Shown here piece by piece: positions 7,569-15,706 of a stretch of DNA of 47,947 nt (positions are counted from its first letter, which is position 1; each line of letters begins with the position of its first letter). The notes below the pieces were generated by a model. The model was not told the DNA's origin, did not search any database, and saw only the letters and a program-made list of their open reading frames with translations. Source of the stretch: Clostridia bacterium (lineage in GTDB: Bacteria; Bacillota; Clostridia; Christensenellales; Aristaeellaceae). The stretch is from contig JAFUCP010000076.1 of the NCBI GenBank assembly GCA_017459565.1, positions 1 through 47,947 of the forward strand, in the 5' to 3' direction. The position numbers and the translations under genes were made by a program.

Positions 7569-8569
7569 ACGAAATGACCACGTTGGCGAACATCGAGCGG
7601 CGCATCAGCTTCCACATTCAGGGAGCCTATGCAAACATCCTGGAGGTGGGGCGCTGCCTCATCGAAGCGAAGGACAGCGGCCTCGTCCCCCACGGCCAGT
7701 GGGAGGAATGGGTGCAGCGCATGACGGGCATGAGCGAGCGCAACGCCCAGCGCCTCATGAAAGCGGCGCGGGAAGTGAGCCCGGACAGCGCCATGGCCAA
7801 GCTGCCTATCAGCAAGATCACGGCGATTCTGGCCCTGCCGGAGCCGCAGCGGGAAGCGGTGGCCGAGCGGGCCGTGGAGGAAAACCAGAGCCTGCGGGAA
7901 TTGAACGAGACCATCGAAGCGATGAAGGCCAGCCTGGACGAAGAAAGGAACACGGAGAGCCGCGTCACGCGGGAACGGGACACTGCCCTGGAGATCAACA
8001 AGCGCATTTACCGGGAGCGGGTGGACGTCACCCGGGAGCGCGACGACCTGAAGCGCGATTTGGAAAAGGCGCGGGAGGCAGAAAAGCAGGCCAAGGAACG
8101 GTCGGCGCGATATGCCGACAAGGTGCTTGCGGCGCAACGCGAAACAGAAAAGGCCCGGCAGGCCCTCCAGGACGCCCTGGACAACCCGCCGAAGGCAAAG
8201 GGCATCAGCGCGGAGGCCCAGGCAGAAATTGACCGCCTGACCGCCCAGCTGCGGGACGCGGAGCAGATGGCCGAATACCAGGCCCAGGAACGTGAAAAGG
8301 CCCAGGCCGAGCTGCTGGACATGCGGACGCAGGCGGCGCGGGGCGAGCTGCCGGGGCGGGAGGATTTGACCGCCGACGCGGTGGGGCTGGCCGCCCGGAC
8401 GTTCATTGGTGCGGTGGGGTACGTCCCCCACTCCGACCGGCTGCTGACCATGAGCGACGGCGAACGGGAAGAAATCGCCACCTATGCGGCCATGCTTCGG
8501 GAATGGTCGGAGAACGTGCTGCACTCGGTGAACATGGCCCGGCAGGCCGTGGTTATTGAGGGGGTGTGA
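7565..8569 (+). CDS. DUF3102-type protein
   Basis: A 334-residue protein. Residues about 1-75 match the DUF3102 pattern (ILEVGRCLIEAKDSGLVPHG, WEEWVQRMTGMSERNAQRLM), a helix-turn-helix-like domain of phages and plasmids. Residues about 105-260 form a long charged coiled coil (REREDLKRDL-type heptads). The C-terminal part is helical. The ATG overlaps the preceding stop. It may act in DNA binding or partition-like functions (inference from the domain). Confidence 0.75.
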   Translation: MNEMTTLANIERRISFHIQGAYANILEVGRCLIEAKDSGLVPHGQWEEWVQRMTGMSERNAQRLMKAAREVSPDSAMAKLPISKITAILALPEPQREAVAERAVEENQSLRELNETIEAMKASLDEERNTESRVTRERDTALEINKRIYRERVDVTRERDDLKRDLEKAREAEKQAKERSARYADKVLAAQRETEKARQALQDALDNPPKAKGISAEAQAEIDRLTAQLRDAEQMAEYQAQEREKAQAELLDMRTQAARGELPGREDLTADAVGLAARTFIGAVGYVPHSDRLLTMSDGEREEIATYAAMLREWSENVLHSVNMARQAVVIEGV

Positions 8570-9000
8570 ACGTGGGCGAGCTGGTGAGGATGGAGACCGG
8601 GAACGCGCTGGCGATCCCGGAGGCGGTGGCGGCTGAAATGCAGCAGATGCGGGAGGCCCTCCAGACCATGGCGGGCCTGCTGCGGACGACCAACGAGACC
8701 ATGGCTCAGCTCCAGCGGCAGGTGCGGCTGCTGGAAAAGGTGACGCCCGCCCAGGCAGGGGCCATCAATAAGGCCATACGGGAACGGGCAGCGGCTCTGT
8801 GCCGGGTGTACGCGGCGCGGGATTACGAAAAGGCGGTGGCCGCCGCCATCCGCAAGGCCATCAAGCTGCGCTTCGGGGCGAACGCGGCGAAGGAGCTGCC
8901 CCGGTGCGAGTATGAGGTGGCCATGGCCCAGGTCAATGGGTGGGACGATTACAAGACCATGAAGGAAATCAAAGGGAGGAAAAACAATGGAACGCGATAA
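8566..9000 (+). CDS. ORF6C-domain (antirepressor-like) protein
   Basis: A 144-residue protein starting with GTG in a GTGA overlap with the gene before. A coiled coil (residues about 20-62, METMAQLQRQ type) is followed by a segment resembling the ORF6C domain found at the C-terminus of phage antirepressors (TPAQAGAINKAIRERAAALC, later ELPRCEYEVAMAQVNGWDDY). No Bro or KilA-N partner domain is present, so this is a stand-alone ORF6C protein. The role is unknown. Confidence 0.65.
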   Translation: MNVGELVRMETGNALAIPEAVAAEMQQMREALQTMAGLLRTTNETMAQLQRQVRLLEKVTPAQAGAINKAIRERAAALCRVYAARDYEKAVAAAIRKAIKLRFGANAAKELPRCEYEVAMAQVNGWDDYKTMKEIKGRKNNGTR

Positions 9001-9139
9001 TGTTATTCGGGAACTTCAGGCGTTGATATGCCTTTACAGACTGGGCGGCGAAGTTGTTAGCGATAAAGCGCGGGGCGAAGCAATAGAAGCCCTGGAAGTT
9101 GCGGTTTCCATTCTGGAAGGACTGGGCAACAATGAATAG
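8987..9139 (+). CDS. Small hypothetical protein
   Basis: A 50-residue protein (MERDNVIRELQALICLYRLG start). The ATG at 8987 is preceded by AAAGGGAGG and overlaps the 3' end of the ORF6C gene by 14 nt. It is predicted to be two helices. It has no recognised family but the ribosome binding site and the overlap with the next ATG (9132) support it as coding. Confidence 0.6.
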   Translation: MERDNVIRELQALICLYRLGGEVVSDKARGEAIEALEVAVSILEGLGNNE

Positions 9140-9323
9140 CACGCACACCTGCGACACCTGCCGCCATAACCTGGGCGGCGGGTGCTGCCGGGTCAACCTG
9201 GAGGCTGAGTGCGGCAAGGGCGAACATGAAGCATGGGAACCGAAGGAAGGAAGTAAAGACCATGAAGCACACACACCAGCAGATTATGCAGGCGAAGGCG
9301 CGGCAGCGCCAGGGCGCGATTGA
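9132..9323 (+). CDS. Small zinc-ribbon-like phage protein
   Basis: A 63-residue protein. The first 35 residues have the pattern CDTCRHNLGGGCCRVNLEAEC then GKGEHEAWEP, a Cys-rich motif common in small proteins of Clostridia phages. The remainder, from KEGSKDHEAH on, overlaps the next gene by 62 nt and looks like out-of-frame extension, so an original stop after WEPK may have been lost. Confidence 0.6.
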   Translation: MNSTHTCDTCRHNLGGGCCRVNLEAECGKGEHEAWEPKEGSKDHEAHTPADYAGEGAAAPGRD

Positions 9324-9846
9324 GGGCAAGGCATCGGACGCCGACCGGCTGCCGCTGACCGGCAAGGAGCTCAAGTGCGTGGAGTACCTGGTGGGCATGG
9401 AGAGCCGGATCAACGAAAGCGGCGACGCGCTGCGGGAGCGGTGCAAGCGGATCCCGAACGGGTGGCGGGATTACCGGCTGATTGCCTCCACGCTGGACAG
9501 GCTGCTGACCAACCTTTACACCACCGTGCCCTATAAGGGGCGGCTGTACCTTAAAAAGCTGATCGACAACGGCGAGATCCTGATTCGGGAAAGGCCCCTG
9601 GAGCGGACGCCCGAATGGAGGATGATTAAGGACGAGGATTTGGCAACACTGGTCAACACGGCCATGGCCAGCGAGTGCGCCATCTGCCTGCGGGAGGGCA
9701 AGGAAGCCAAGAAGTGCAAGCTGCGCCGGGCGCTGGAGGACTTCGCCCCGCCATCGAACGGGCACCCGGCGGGCGGCTGCGGGTACATGAATGTGGTGCT
9801 GGGCGCGGAGCTGGGGAATTACATGAAAGCCGATTGCGGCGATTAA
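9262..9846 (+). CDS. DUF5651-like phage protein
   Basis: A 194-residue protein whose ATG at 9262 follows AAGGAAGGAAG. It has a helical N-terminal half and a C-terminal motif CAICLREGKEAKKCKLRRAL followed by GGCGY. This resembles DUF5651, found in many Firmicutes phages (recalled, not searched). The four cysteines suggest a metal site. The function is unknown. Confidence 0.65.
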   Translation: MKHTHQQIMQAKARQRQGAIEGKASDADRLPLTGKELKCVEYLVGMESRINESGDALRERCKRIPNGWRDYRLIASTLDRLLTNLYTTVPYKGRLYLKKLIDNGEILIRERPLERTPEWRMIKDEDLATLVNTAMASECAICLREGKEAKKCKLRRALEDFAPPSNGHPAGGCGYMNVVLGAELGNYMKADCGD

Positions 9847-9859
9847 GGAGGGCGGCGAT

Positions 9860-10222
9860 ATGGCGCACGTGAAAGTTTGGTATGTCAAGCCTGTCTTAGA
9901 CCATGGTGAAGAAGTACCGCCTATATGGCATGTGGAACTGTGTTATTTAGAGGCCGAAAGCAAGAAGGTGGAGTGGGATGGGGCCACGTTGATTTGCGGT
10001 AGACATCGCCTCAAAGACGCAAATCCTGAAGGTGCCTATATGCTATTCTATGACGATGACGAGGACGTCGTGGCGGCTTTGAATCGCGGAGTAGTATGGA
10101 TTAAGCGTTTAGAAATAGACGGACAGCTTATTAAGGACTTGATGATTGAGGAATCTCTTGTACGAAGCTGGGGAGGCGAAAATAGCATGGATGAATTGAT
10201 TGCAGCGACTGAGGAGGGATAA
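9860..10222 (+). CDS. Hypothetical protein, AT-richer than its neighbours
   Basis: A 120-residue acidic protein starting at ATG 9860 after AAGGAGGGCGG. It contains VELCYLEAESKKVEWDGATL and a central YDDDEDVV. I do not recognise it. Codon use is visibly more AT-rich than in the flanking genes (GAA, TTA, TAT), and the next gene shares this, so the pair may be a recent acquisition. Confidence 0.6.
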   Translation: MAHVKVWYVKPVLDHGEEVPPIWHVELCYLEAESKKVEWDGATLICGRHRLKDANPEGAYMLFYDDDEDVVAALNRGVVWIKRLEIDGQLIKDLMIEESLVRSWGGENSMDELIAATEEG

Positions 10223-10224
10223 GG

Positions 10225-10620
10225 GTGGCAGACACAAATAACGAACACGCGCTCCCCAGTGCGTGCGTGAAATGCAGGGCGTTTTCGTCTCCATACCATT
10301 TAACGAACGACGCCACCAGCAGGTCGGTGAAGATGGGAAAATGTATGGAAATGAATTTGCTATTCAAGTATGAACTCGCAGAGCAGGGTATATTGGATAT
10401 TTGCCCTAAGAAGGAGGAAGATTGCGACGAGTGCGTGGACGAACCGAAGTTGAGTCATTTAGAAATCCTGTGCTGGGAGAATCATTGGGAAATCGTCCGC
10501 TTGATTGAATGTCTGGAACGGGCGAAGGATGGAGCGATATGGTGCGATCCAGACGCCGAGAGCACCATCAAGGACACAATCTATTTATTAAATGAATTTA
10601 GGGAGGCAATGGATACATGA
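10225..10620 (+). CDS. Hypothetical Cys-containing protein
   Basis: A 131-residue protein starting at GTG 10225 after GAGGGATAAG. It holds CVKCRAFSSPYH near the N-terminus and CPKKEEDCDEC in the middle, possibly one zinc site, followed by a helical acidic C-terminus. AT-richer like the gene before it. Its stop overlaps the SSB start (ATGA). Function unknown. Confidence 0.6.
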   Translation: MADTNNEHALPSACVKCRAFSSPYHLTNDATSRSVKMGKCMEMNLLFKYELAEQGILDICPKKEEDCDECVDEPKLSHLEILCWENHWEIVRLIECLERAKDGAIWCDPDAESTIKDTIYLLNEFREAMDT

Positions 10621-11024
10621 ACAAGGTCATTTTGATAGGCAACCTGGCCACCGACCCGGAGGCCTTCACGACGCAAAGCGGCATCAGCCGCTCCACCTTC
10701 CGGCTGGCCGTGCAGCGGAAATACGCCAACGCGGAGGGCAAGCGGGACGCGGACTTTTTGACCATTGTGGCCTGGCGGGGCACTGCGGACTTCTGCAACG
10801 GCTACCTGGTGAAGGGCCGCAAGATTGCGGTGGAGGGCTCCATCCAGGTGCGCAGCTACGAAGGGGACGACAAGAAGCGGCACTGGGTGACGGAGATCAT
10901 TGCCGACAGCGTGGAGGCCCTGGGCAGGGCAAAGAACGGGGATCCCGGCCCGGAGGAGCCCGCGCCCTACCCCGACAATGACGACTTCACCGAGGTGGAC
11001 GACGACGAATTACCGTTTAATTAA
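10617..11024 (+). CDS. ssb: Single-stranded DNA-binding protein
   Basis: A 135-residue protein with the SSB OB-fold from residue 1 (MNKVILIGNLATDPE, STFRLAVQRK, DFLTIVAWRGTADFC, GRKIAVEGSIQVRSY) and the usual acidic flexible tail ending DDDELPFN. That tip is close to the DDDIPF motif that recruits replication and repair partners. It protects single strands during phage replication. It is shorter than typical bacterial SSB because the linker is short. Confidence 0.95.
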   Translation: MNKVILIGNLATDPEAFTTQSGISRSTFRLAVQRKYANAEGKRDADFLTIVAWRGTADFCNGYLVKGRKIAVEGSIQVRSYEGDDKKRHWVTEIIADSVEALGRAKNGDPGPEEPAPYPDNDDFTEVDDDELPFN

Positions 11025-11045
11025 CGGATAGACGGAGGCAGCAGC

Positions 11046-11531
11046 ATGACACTGACAGCGATGGAGATCCTGGAGCGGTGCAGGCGGGCAGAGGATGACA
11101 AGCGCCGCCTTCAGGAAAGGATTGATATGTACTGGGACGCCGCCGGGCACATGACGGCGAGCCTGGACGGCATCGGGTCTCGGAGCACCGGCGAGGCCGA
11201 CCACACGAGCGCACTGCTGGCGAAGATCGACGCCGTGGAGCGGGAAATCAAGCAGCGGGACGACGAGTACAACGCCGAAGTGCTCGCGGCGAGTCAGCTG
11301 CTGGAAAAGCTGCCGGATTTGGAGTGCAGCATCATGACCGGGTTTTATATCCGCAGAGAATCCCTTAAGGAAATCTGCGCGAACAAAAACAGGAGCTACG
11401 GTCACGTCAGCCGGTGCAAGTCCATGGCCACCCGTCGGCTGCGGGCAATCAGCGCTGAAGAGGTCACGCGGCTGCTTCCGGAATGGTATGTTGAGGGGGA
11501 GTATAAGCGCATAAAATCGAAGCATAAATAA
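11046..11531 (+). CDS. ArpU/RinA-type late transcription activator (DUF1492-like)
   Basis: A 161-residue protein. It starts with a coiled coil (residues about 5-30, then 60-90) and ends in a sigma-70 region 4-like helix-turn-helix (residues about 95-140: DLECSIMTGFYIRRESLKEI, then NKNRSYGHVSRCKSMATRRL). This is the layout of ArpU, RinA and DUF1492 proteins that switch on late genes. It is the last early gene, directly upstream of direct repeats and a promoter before the packaging genes, which fits that role. Confidence 0.75.
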   Translation: MTLTAMEILERCRRAEDDKRRLQERIDMYWDAAGHMTASLDGIGSRSTGEADHTSALLAKIDAVEREIKQRDDEYNAEVLAASQLLEKLPDLECSIMTGFYIRRESLKEICANKNRSYGHVSRCKSMATRRLRAISAEEVTRLLPEWYVEGEYKRIKSKHK

Positions 11532-11553
11532 TTCTAATCGAAAATGTATATAT

Positions 11554-11629
11554 GATGTTATACGATGTTATACGATGTCAACCCAATGAGTAGTTGATGT
11601 TTACCCCCCAAGTGTGCTATATATATAAT
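11554..11629 (+). promoter_or_regulatory. Probable late promoter with GATGTTATAC repeats
   Basis: GATGTTATAC is repeated exactly at 11554-11563 and 11564-11573, followed by GATGTC. About 25 bp further are TTTACC (11600-11605) and TATAAT (11624-11629), 18 bp apart. Direct repeats upstream of a weak -35 and a perfect -10, right after the activator gene, suggest an activator-dependent late promoter (inference). Confidence 0.55.
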
Positions 11630-11635
11630 CGACCC

Positions 11636-11770
11636 GAGGCGGGGGACGGGCCGCAAGGCCCAGCAAGTGCCAGACAAGCCTTTTTCAACGAATTACTTCC
11701 TTCCAAATACCATACATCCCCGCCCCGGTAACGCCCAGCGTGACGCCCACACGCAGGGCGTTTTTCATGC
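11636..11770 (+). ncRNA. Possible short leader or small RNA after the late promoter
   Basis: No gene is seen between the promoter and 11818. The stretch contains hairpin GGGCC-gcaa-GGCCC (about 11648-11661), an AGGC...GCCT pairing ending in CTTTTTC (about 11679-11687), and a terminator-like hairpin GACGCCC with GGGCGTT followed by TTT (about 11742-11766). It could be an attenuated leader or a small RNA. This is a weak call. Confidence 0.3.
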
Positions 11771-11772
11771 TC

Positions 11773-11796
11773 AAAAGCGCCAACGTTGGCGCTTTT
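11773..11796. repeat. 24-bp palindrome, copy 2 of 5
   Basis: Perfect palindrome identical to the one at 6754, placed 5 nt before the AAAGGAG ribosome binding site of the first late gene. Confidence 0.9.
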
Positions 11797-11817
11797 CACA
11801 TAAAGGAGTGATTGACC

Positions 11818-11991
11818 ATGCCGGAGACCAGACAAACGCCGCTGCCTGACTGCGCCTTCTGCTGGCTGCGCGACACCTGCGCGGACGCTGAGCCGGGGAA
11901 ATTCTGCACCTACTGGCAGAGCCGGGAGCCGGAAAAGCGGGAGCCGGATCCCAACGACCTTTGGAACCGGGGCGAGGAAGCGGTGTTTTGA
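11818..11991 (+). CDS. Small Cys-rich hypothetical protein
   Basis: A 57-residue protein starting at ATG 11818 with AAAGGAG upstream. It has CAFCWLRDTC and KFCTYWQSREP, possibly one zinc site, and an acidic tail. Its stop overlaps the HNH start (TGATG). First gene after the probable late promoter. Function unknown. Confidence 0.65.
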   Translation: MPETRQTPLPDCAFCWLRDTCADAEPGKFCTYWQSREPEKREPDPNDLWNRGEEAVF

Positions 11992-12311
11992 TGGAGCACA
12001 AGGAAAGCCTCCCATTTTACCACCGGGCGGCCTGGAAGCGGGTGCGGGCCATGGCCTTGCAGCGGGACAACGGGATGTGCCAGGACTGCATGGACAGATT
12101 CCGGGCGGGGTACGGCATAAGGCCCCACCGGGCGCAGATGGTGCACCACATCATCCCCGTGGAGGAGCGGCCCGACCTGGCGCTGGATTTAAGCAACCTG
12201 CGCAGCCTGTGCAATGAGTGCCATAATAGAGAGCACCCGGAGAAGGGGCGGCAGGCCCGGAAAGATGAACCGCCCGCGACCCGGCAGGGGATGCGGGTCA
12301 TCAAAGTATAG
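11991..12311 (+). CDS. HNH endonuclease of the packaging module
   Basis: A 106-residue HNH protein. It has paired zinc cysteines (CQDC and later CNEC), the catalytic MVHHIIP with DLALDLSNLRSLCNECHNRE. HNH proteins next to terminase are common in HK97-like phages and assist the large terminase in cutting DNA at the packaging site (established for HK97 gp74). Gene order here supports that role. Confidence 0.9.
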   Translation: MEHKESLPFYHRAAWKRVRAMALQRDNGMCQDCMDRFRAGYGIRPHRAQMVHHIIPVEERPDLALDLSNLRSLCNECHNREHPEKGRQARKDEPPATRQGMRVIKV

Positions 12312-12325
12312 GAGATGAACGGCAG

Positions 12326-12700
12326 ATGAATGAAGTATTGCGGGATATGCACTTTGAGAGGATCACCAGCGAAAAGGCGCGGCAGGTATACGACTACCTG
12401 TGCGACGCCTGCGACCGGCGCATGGGCGGGATTACCGACGCCGACCAGATGATGGTGGCTGACTACGCCTACGCCGAGCAGGTGAAGGGCATCCTCATGG
12501 ACGACATCGCCCAGCGGGGCATCGGCCAGGAACGCCACAACGGGCGGCAGAAATACTGGCAGGACAACAAAAGCCTGGCCCACCTGCGGAGCTACTGCGA
12601 CCAACAGCGCAAGCTGCTGGCGGAGCTGCGGCTCACGCCGAACGGTCGCAGAGCGGAGAGCGTCGATATAGATGACGACTTCGACAGCTTCCCCGATTGA
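12326..12700 (+). CDS. Terminase small subunit (P27-like)
   Basis: A 124-residue helical protein just before the large terminase and overlapping it by 29 nt. It contains ITDADQMMVADYAYAEQVKG and a Glu/Arg-rich C-terminal helix (KLLAELRLTPNGRR), which resembles the end of P27-family small terminases. It would recognise phage DNA and load the packaging motor. The assignment leans partly on position. Confidence 0.7.
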   Translation: MNEVLRDMHFERITSEKARQVYDYLCDACDRRMGGITDADQMMVADYAYAEQVKGILMDDIAQRGIGQERHNGRQKYWQDNKSLAHLRSYCDQQRKLLAELRLTPNGRRAESVDIDDDFDSFPD

Positions 12701-14411
12701 CCGCTGCATGGGCTATGCCCAGCGAGCTGTCAACGGGGAGATTGTCACCTGTGAAAAAACCAGGATGGCCTGCCGCCGCTTCCTGGATGACCTTCAAAAA
12801 AGCAAGACTGACCCGACCTACCCGTGGATATTCGACGAGCACAAGGCCGCCCGCCCGGTGGACTTCATGGAGCAGTTTCTGACACCGACCAAGGGCGACT
12901 ACAAAAAAATGGTGCTCATGGACTGGCAATGCTTCATCGAGTGCAACCTGTTCGGGTGGGTGGACAAAGAGACCGGCCTCCGGCGCTTCCAGGAGGCGCT
13001 GATCGTGGTGGGCAGCGGCAACGGCAAATCCACCATGATGGCAGGCAACGCCACCTTCATGGCCTGCAAGGACGGGGAGCAGGGGCCGGAAATCTACCTG
13101 CTGGCCAACTCAAAGGAGCAGGCGGGCATTGTGTTTGGCGAGTGCAAGGCCCAGATCGAGGCCAGCCGCTACCTGGCCCCGCGATTCAGAACCCTGCGGG
13201 ACGGCGTTTACTATGACCGCGCCCACGCTTCCATCCGGCACCGAAGCAGCGATTCCAAACGCCTCGACGGATTAAACCCGCACGGGGCTATTTTTGACGA
13301 GATCCACGAATACCGGGACTTCAAGCTGCTGAACATCATCAAGAAAAAGACTGTCAAGCGCAAGCAGCCCCTGATTATGTACATCACGACCATGGGTAAC
13401 GTGCTGGACGGCCCGCTGGTGTATTATTACGGGCAATTCACCGACGCGCTGCTGGGGCACCTTGACCCCACCGTGTCAGACCGAATGTTCGCTTTTATCG
13501 CGGAGATGGACGCCACCGACGACATTGAGGACTCCAGCCTGTGGGTGAAGGCGAACCCGTCCATCGGGTACACGCTGGATTTGTCCCGGCTGGAGGCCGA
13601 ATGGAAGCGGGACAAGCTGATCCCCAGCGAACGGGCCAACTTCATCTGCAAGCAGCTCAACATCATGGTGAACGCCGACGACATGGCCTTCGTGCAGCCG
13701 GAGGTCATCCGGCGCAACCGCGACACCATCCCCATGGAAAGCCTGCTGGGGCGGCGGTGTTATGGGGGCTTCGACCTGTCCAACCGGGAGGACTTCACCG
13801 CAGCGGCGCTGGAGTTTCCGCTGGACGACGGGCGCTGCTTCGTGAAGCTGCACTCATGGCTCCCGCGCCGCAAGGCCGAGCTCGACCAGGAAAAAATCGA
13901 CTATTACGGGCTGGCCATGAAGGGGTATCTCACTATCGTGGACGGCGAGTACATCCAGCAGGAGGACGTGTTCAACTGGTTTGTGGAACAGGCCAGGGAC
14001 TACGAGCTGGTGACCATCGGCTTCGACCCCGCCAACGCGACCCGCCTCAAGCAGATGCTGGAAAACAAGGGCTTCGACCTTCAGGTGGTGCGCCAGGGGC
14101 CGGTGACGCTGAACGACCCCATGAAGGACATTAAGGAGCTGCTGCTGGCCGGGAAGGTGGTCTCCAACAACGACCCCATGCTGGCCTGGTATACCGACAA
14201 CGTGCGCATCTCCGGCGAGCGCCGGCACACCGACAAGGCCAACTGGATGCCCACGAAGCGCAACAAGTTTCGGAAAATCGACGGATTCATGGCCTGGCTG
14301 GACGCCCACTGCGTGAGGATGGACAAGCAGCCAGCCGGGCTGGTGGAGACGGCCCCGCGCGTGCGGGTCATCTCCCTGGGCAGCGGGCGCAACCACCGAA
14401 GGACACAATAG
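12672..14411 (+). CDS. terL: Terminase large subunit
   Basis: A 579-residue ATPase-nuclease that pumps and cuts DNA during packaging. Walker A-like VVGSGNGKS is at 112-120 and Walker B FDE at 208-210. The C-terminal RNase H-like nuclease shows acidic residues in GGFDLS (D368), IGFDPANAT (D452) and KIDGFMAWLDA near the end. It belongs to the Terminase_1/HK97-type group. The ATG at 12672 lies inside the small subunit gene, so the two are probably coupled. Confidence 0.95.
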   Translation: MTTSTASPIDRCMGYAQRAVNGEIVTCEKTRMACRRFLDDLQKSKTDPTYPWIFDEHKAARPVDFMEQFLTPTKGDYKKMVLMDWQCFIECNLFGWVDKETGLRRFQEALIVVGSGNGKSTMMAGNATFMACKDGEQGPEIYLLANSKEQAGIVFGECKAQIEASRYLAPRFRTLRDGVYYDRAHASIRHRSSDSKRLDGLNPHGAIFDEIHEYRDFKLLNIIKKKTVKRKQPLIMYITTMGNVLDGPLVYYYGQFTDALLGHLDPTVSDRMFAFIAEMDATDDIEDSSLWVKANPSIGYTLDLSRLEAEWKRDKLIPSERANFICKQLNIMVNADDMAFVQPEVIRRNRDTIPMESLLGRRCYGGFDLSNREDFTAAALEFPLDDGRCFVKLHSWLPRRKAELDQEKIDYYGLAMKGYLTIVDGEYIQQEDVFNWFVEQARDYELVTIGFDPANATRLKQMLENKGFDLQVVRQGPVTLNDPMKDIKELLLAGKVVSNNDPMLAWYTDNVRISGERRHTDKANWMPTKRNKFRKIDGFMAWLDAHCVRMDKQPAGLVETAPRVRVISLGSGRNHRRTQ

Positions 14412-14423
14412 GGGGTATGAGGG

Positions 14424-15695
14424 ATGTGGCCATTTAAGAAGCGCAAGAACGAAGCGAAGGCGCGGGACGAGCCCCGGCAGAACCGCCGGACGCCCAACCT
14501 GCGCTGGATCAACCGCCCCAGGGCAGATAACACCATCCAGGGCAACGAGGCGATTTACGCGGCGGTGAGCCGCATTGCCAACACGGTGGCGAGCCTGCCC
14601 ATGCACATCTACAAGGACTACACGCTGGTGCCGGAGCACCCGCTGGAGCGGCTTTTGAACCTGGAACCCAACCCGAACTTCACGGCGTTTGGATTCAGGC
14701 AGACCATGGAGGTGCTCAGGAACACCGAGGGCAACGCCTACGCGCTGAAGATCCCGGACGGCCTGGGCGGGGTGAAGCGGCTGGACATACTGAACCCCAC
14801 GCGGGTGCAGCCGCTGCGGAATCCCGACGACCAGAGCGTGTGGTATCAGATCCAGCCAGAGGACGGCGAGGTCATGTTCGCCCCCGGCTTCATGGTGCTG
14901 AACCTTCGGCACATGAGCGCCAACGGGCAAAAGGGCATTCGGCCCATTGATGTGCTGCGCAAAAGCCTGGACTACGACGCCCAGGTGAAGGCGCTGAGCC
15001 TCGACCAGCTGGACGGCGTGAACAACGCCATCGCCCTGACGGTGCCGAACAGCGGTCTCAACCAGGAGCAAAAGGACGACCTGGTCGACCGCTTCCTGGA
15101 GACCTACGAAAAGAGCGGGCGCTCGGTCATCGTGCTGGAGGGCGGCCTGACGGCCACCAACTTCTCCAGCTCGGCGGTGGACAGCCAGCTGCTGGACGTG
15201 GAGCGCATCACCCGCAACCGGGTGGCCACGGTGTACAACCTGCCGCCCCACCTGCTGGGCGACTACACCGACACGTCCTTCTCCACGGCAGAGCAGCAGA
15301 TGCAGGAATTTCTCCAGCTGACCATCATCCCCATTGTGGAACAGTGGGAGGAGGAATTTAACCGCAAGCTGCTGACGCCGGAGGACTTCGCGGCGGGCTA
15401 CCGCATCCGCTTCGACACCAGCCAGCTCACCAGGGCCGACACGGTGGCCACGGCGAACAAAAACCAGATGGCGATCCGGGGCGGGTGGCTGACGCCCAAC
15501 GAGGTGCGGCGGTCGGAATACCTGCCGCCGGACAAGTACGGCAACGAGCTGATGGGCAGCCGCGACCTGCTGCCGCTGCGCATCATGGTGGATCAGCCGG
15601 AGCTGCTGCTTGGCGGCGCTTCATCCGGCAGTGGGAACGACGACCAGACCAAAGAGGAGAAAGAGGCCGCCGCAAGGCGGACTTTAGGAAAGTGA
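14424..15695 (+). CDS. HK97-type portal protein
   Basis: A 423-residue protein that forms the ring at the DNA entry vertex. Typical portal segments are IQGNEAIYAAVSRIANTVAS (residues about 36-57), LNLEPNPNFTAFGFRQTMEV, GNAYALKIPD and YNLPPHLLGDYTDTSFSTAE. The start ATG at 14424 follows AGGGGGTATGAGG. Between terminase and protease, as in HK97. Confidence 0.95.
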   Translation: MWPFKKRKNEAKARDEPRQNRRTPNLRWINRPRADNTIQGNEAIYAAVSRIANTVASLPMHIYKDYTLVPEHPLERLLNLEPNPNFTAFGFRQTMEVLRNTEGNAYALKIPDGLGGVKRLDILNPTRVQPLRNPDDQSVWYQIQPEDGEVMFAPGFMVLNLRHMSANGQKGIRPIDVLRKSLDYDAQVKALSLDQLDGVNNAIALTVPNSGLNQEQKDDLVDRFLETYEKSGRSVIVLEGGLTATNFSSSAVDSQLLDVERITRNRVATVYNLPPHLLGDYTDTSFSTAEQQMQEFLQLTIIPIVEQWEEEFNRKLLTPEDFAAGYRIRFDTSQLTRADTVATANKNQMAIRGGWLTPNEVRRSEYLPPDKYGNELMGSRDLLPLRIMVDQPELLLGGASSGSGNDDQTKEEKEAAARRTLGK

Positions 15696-15706
15696 GGTGG
15701 GGAAAC

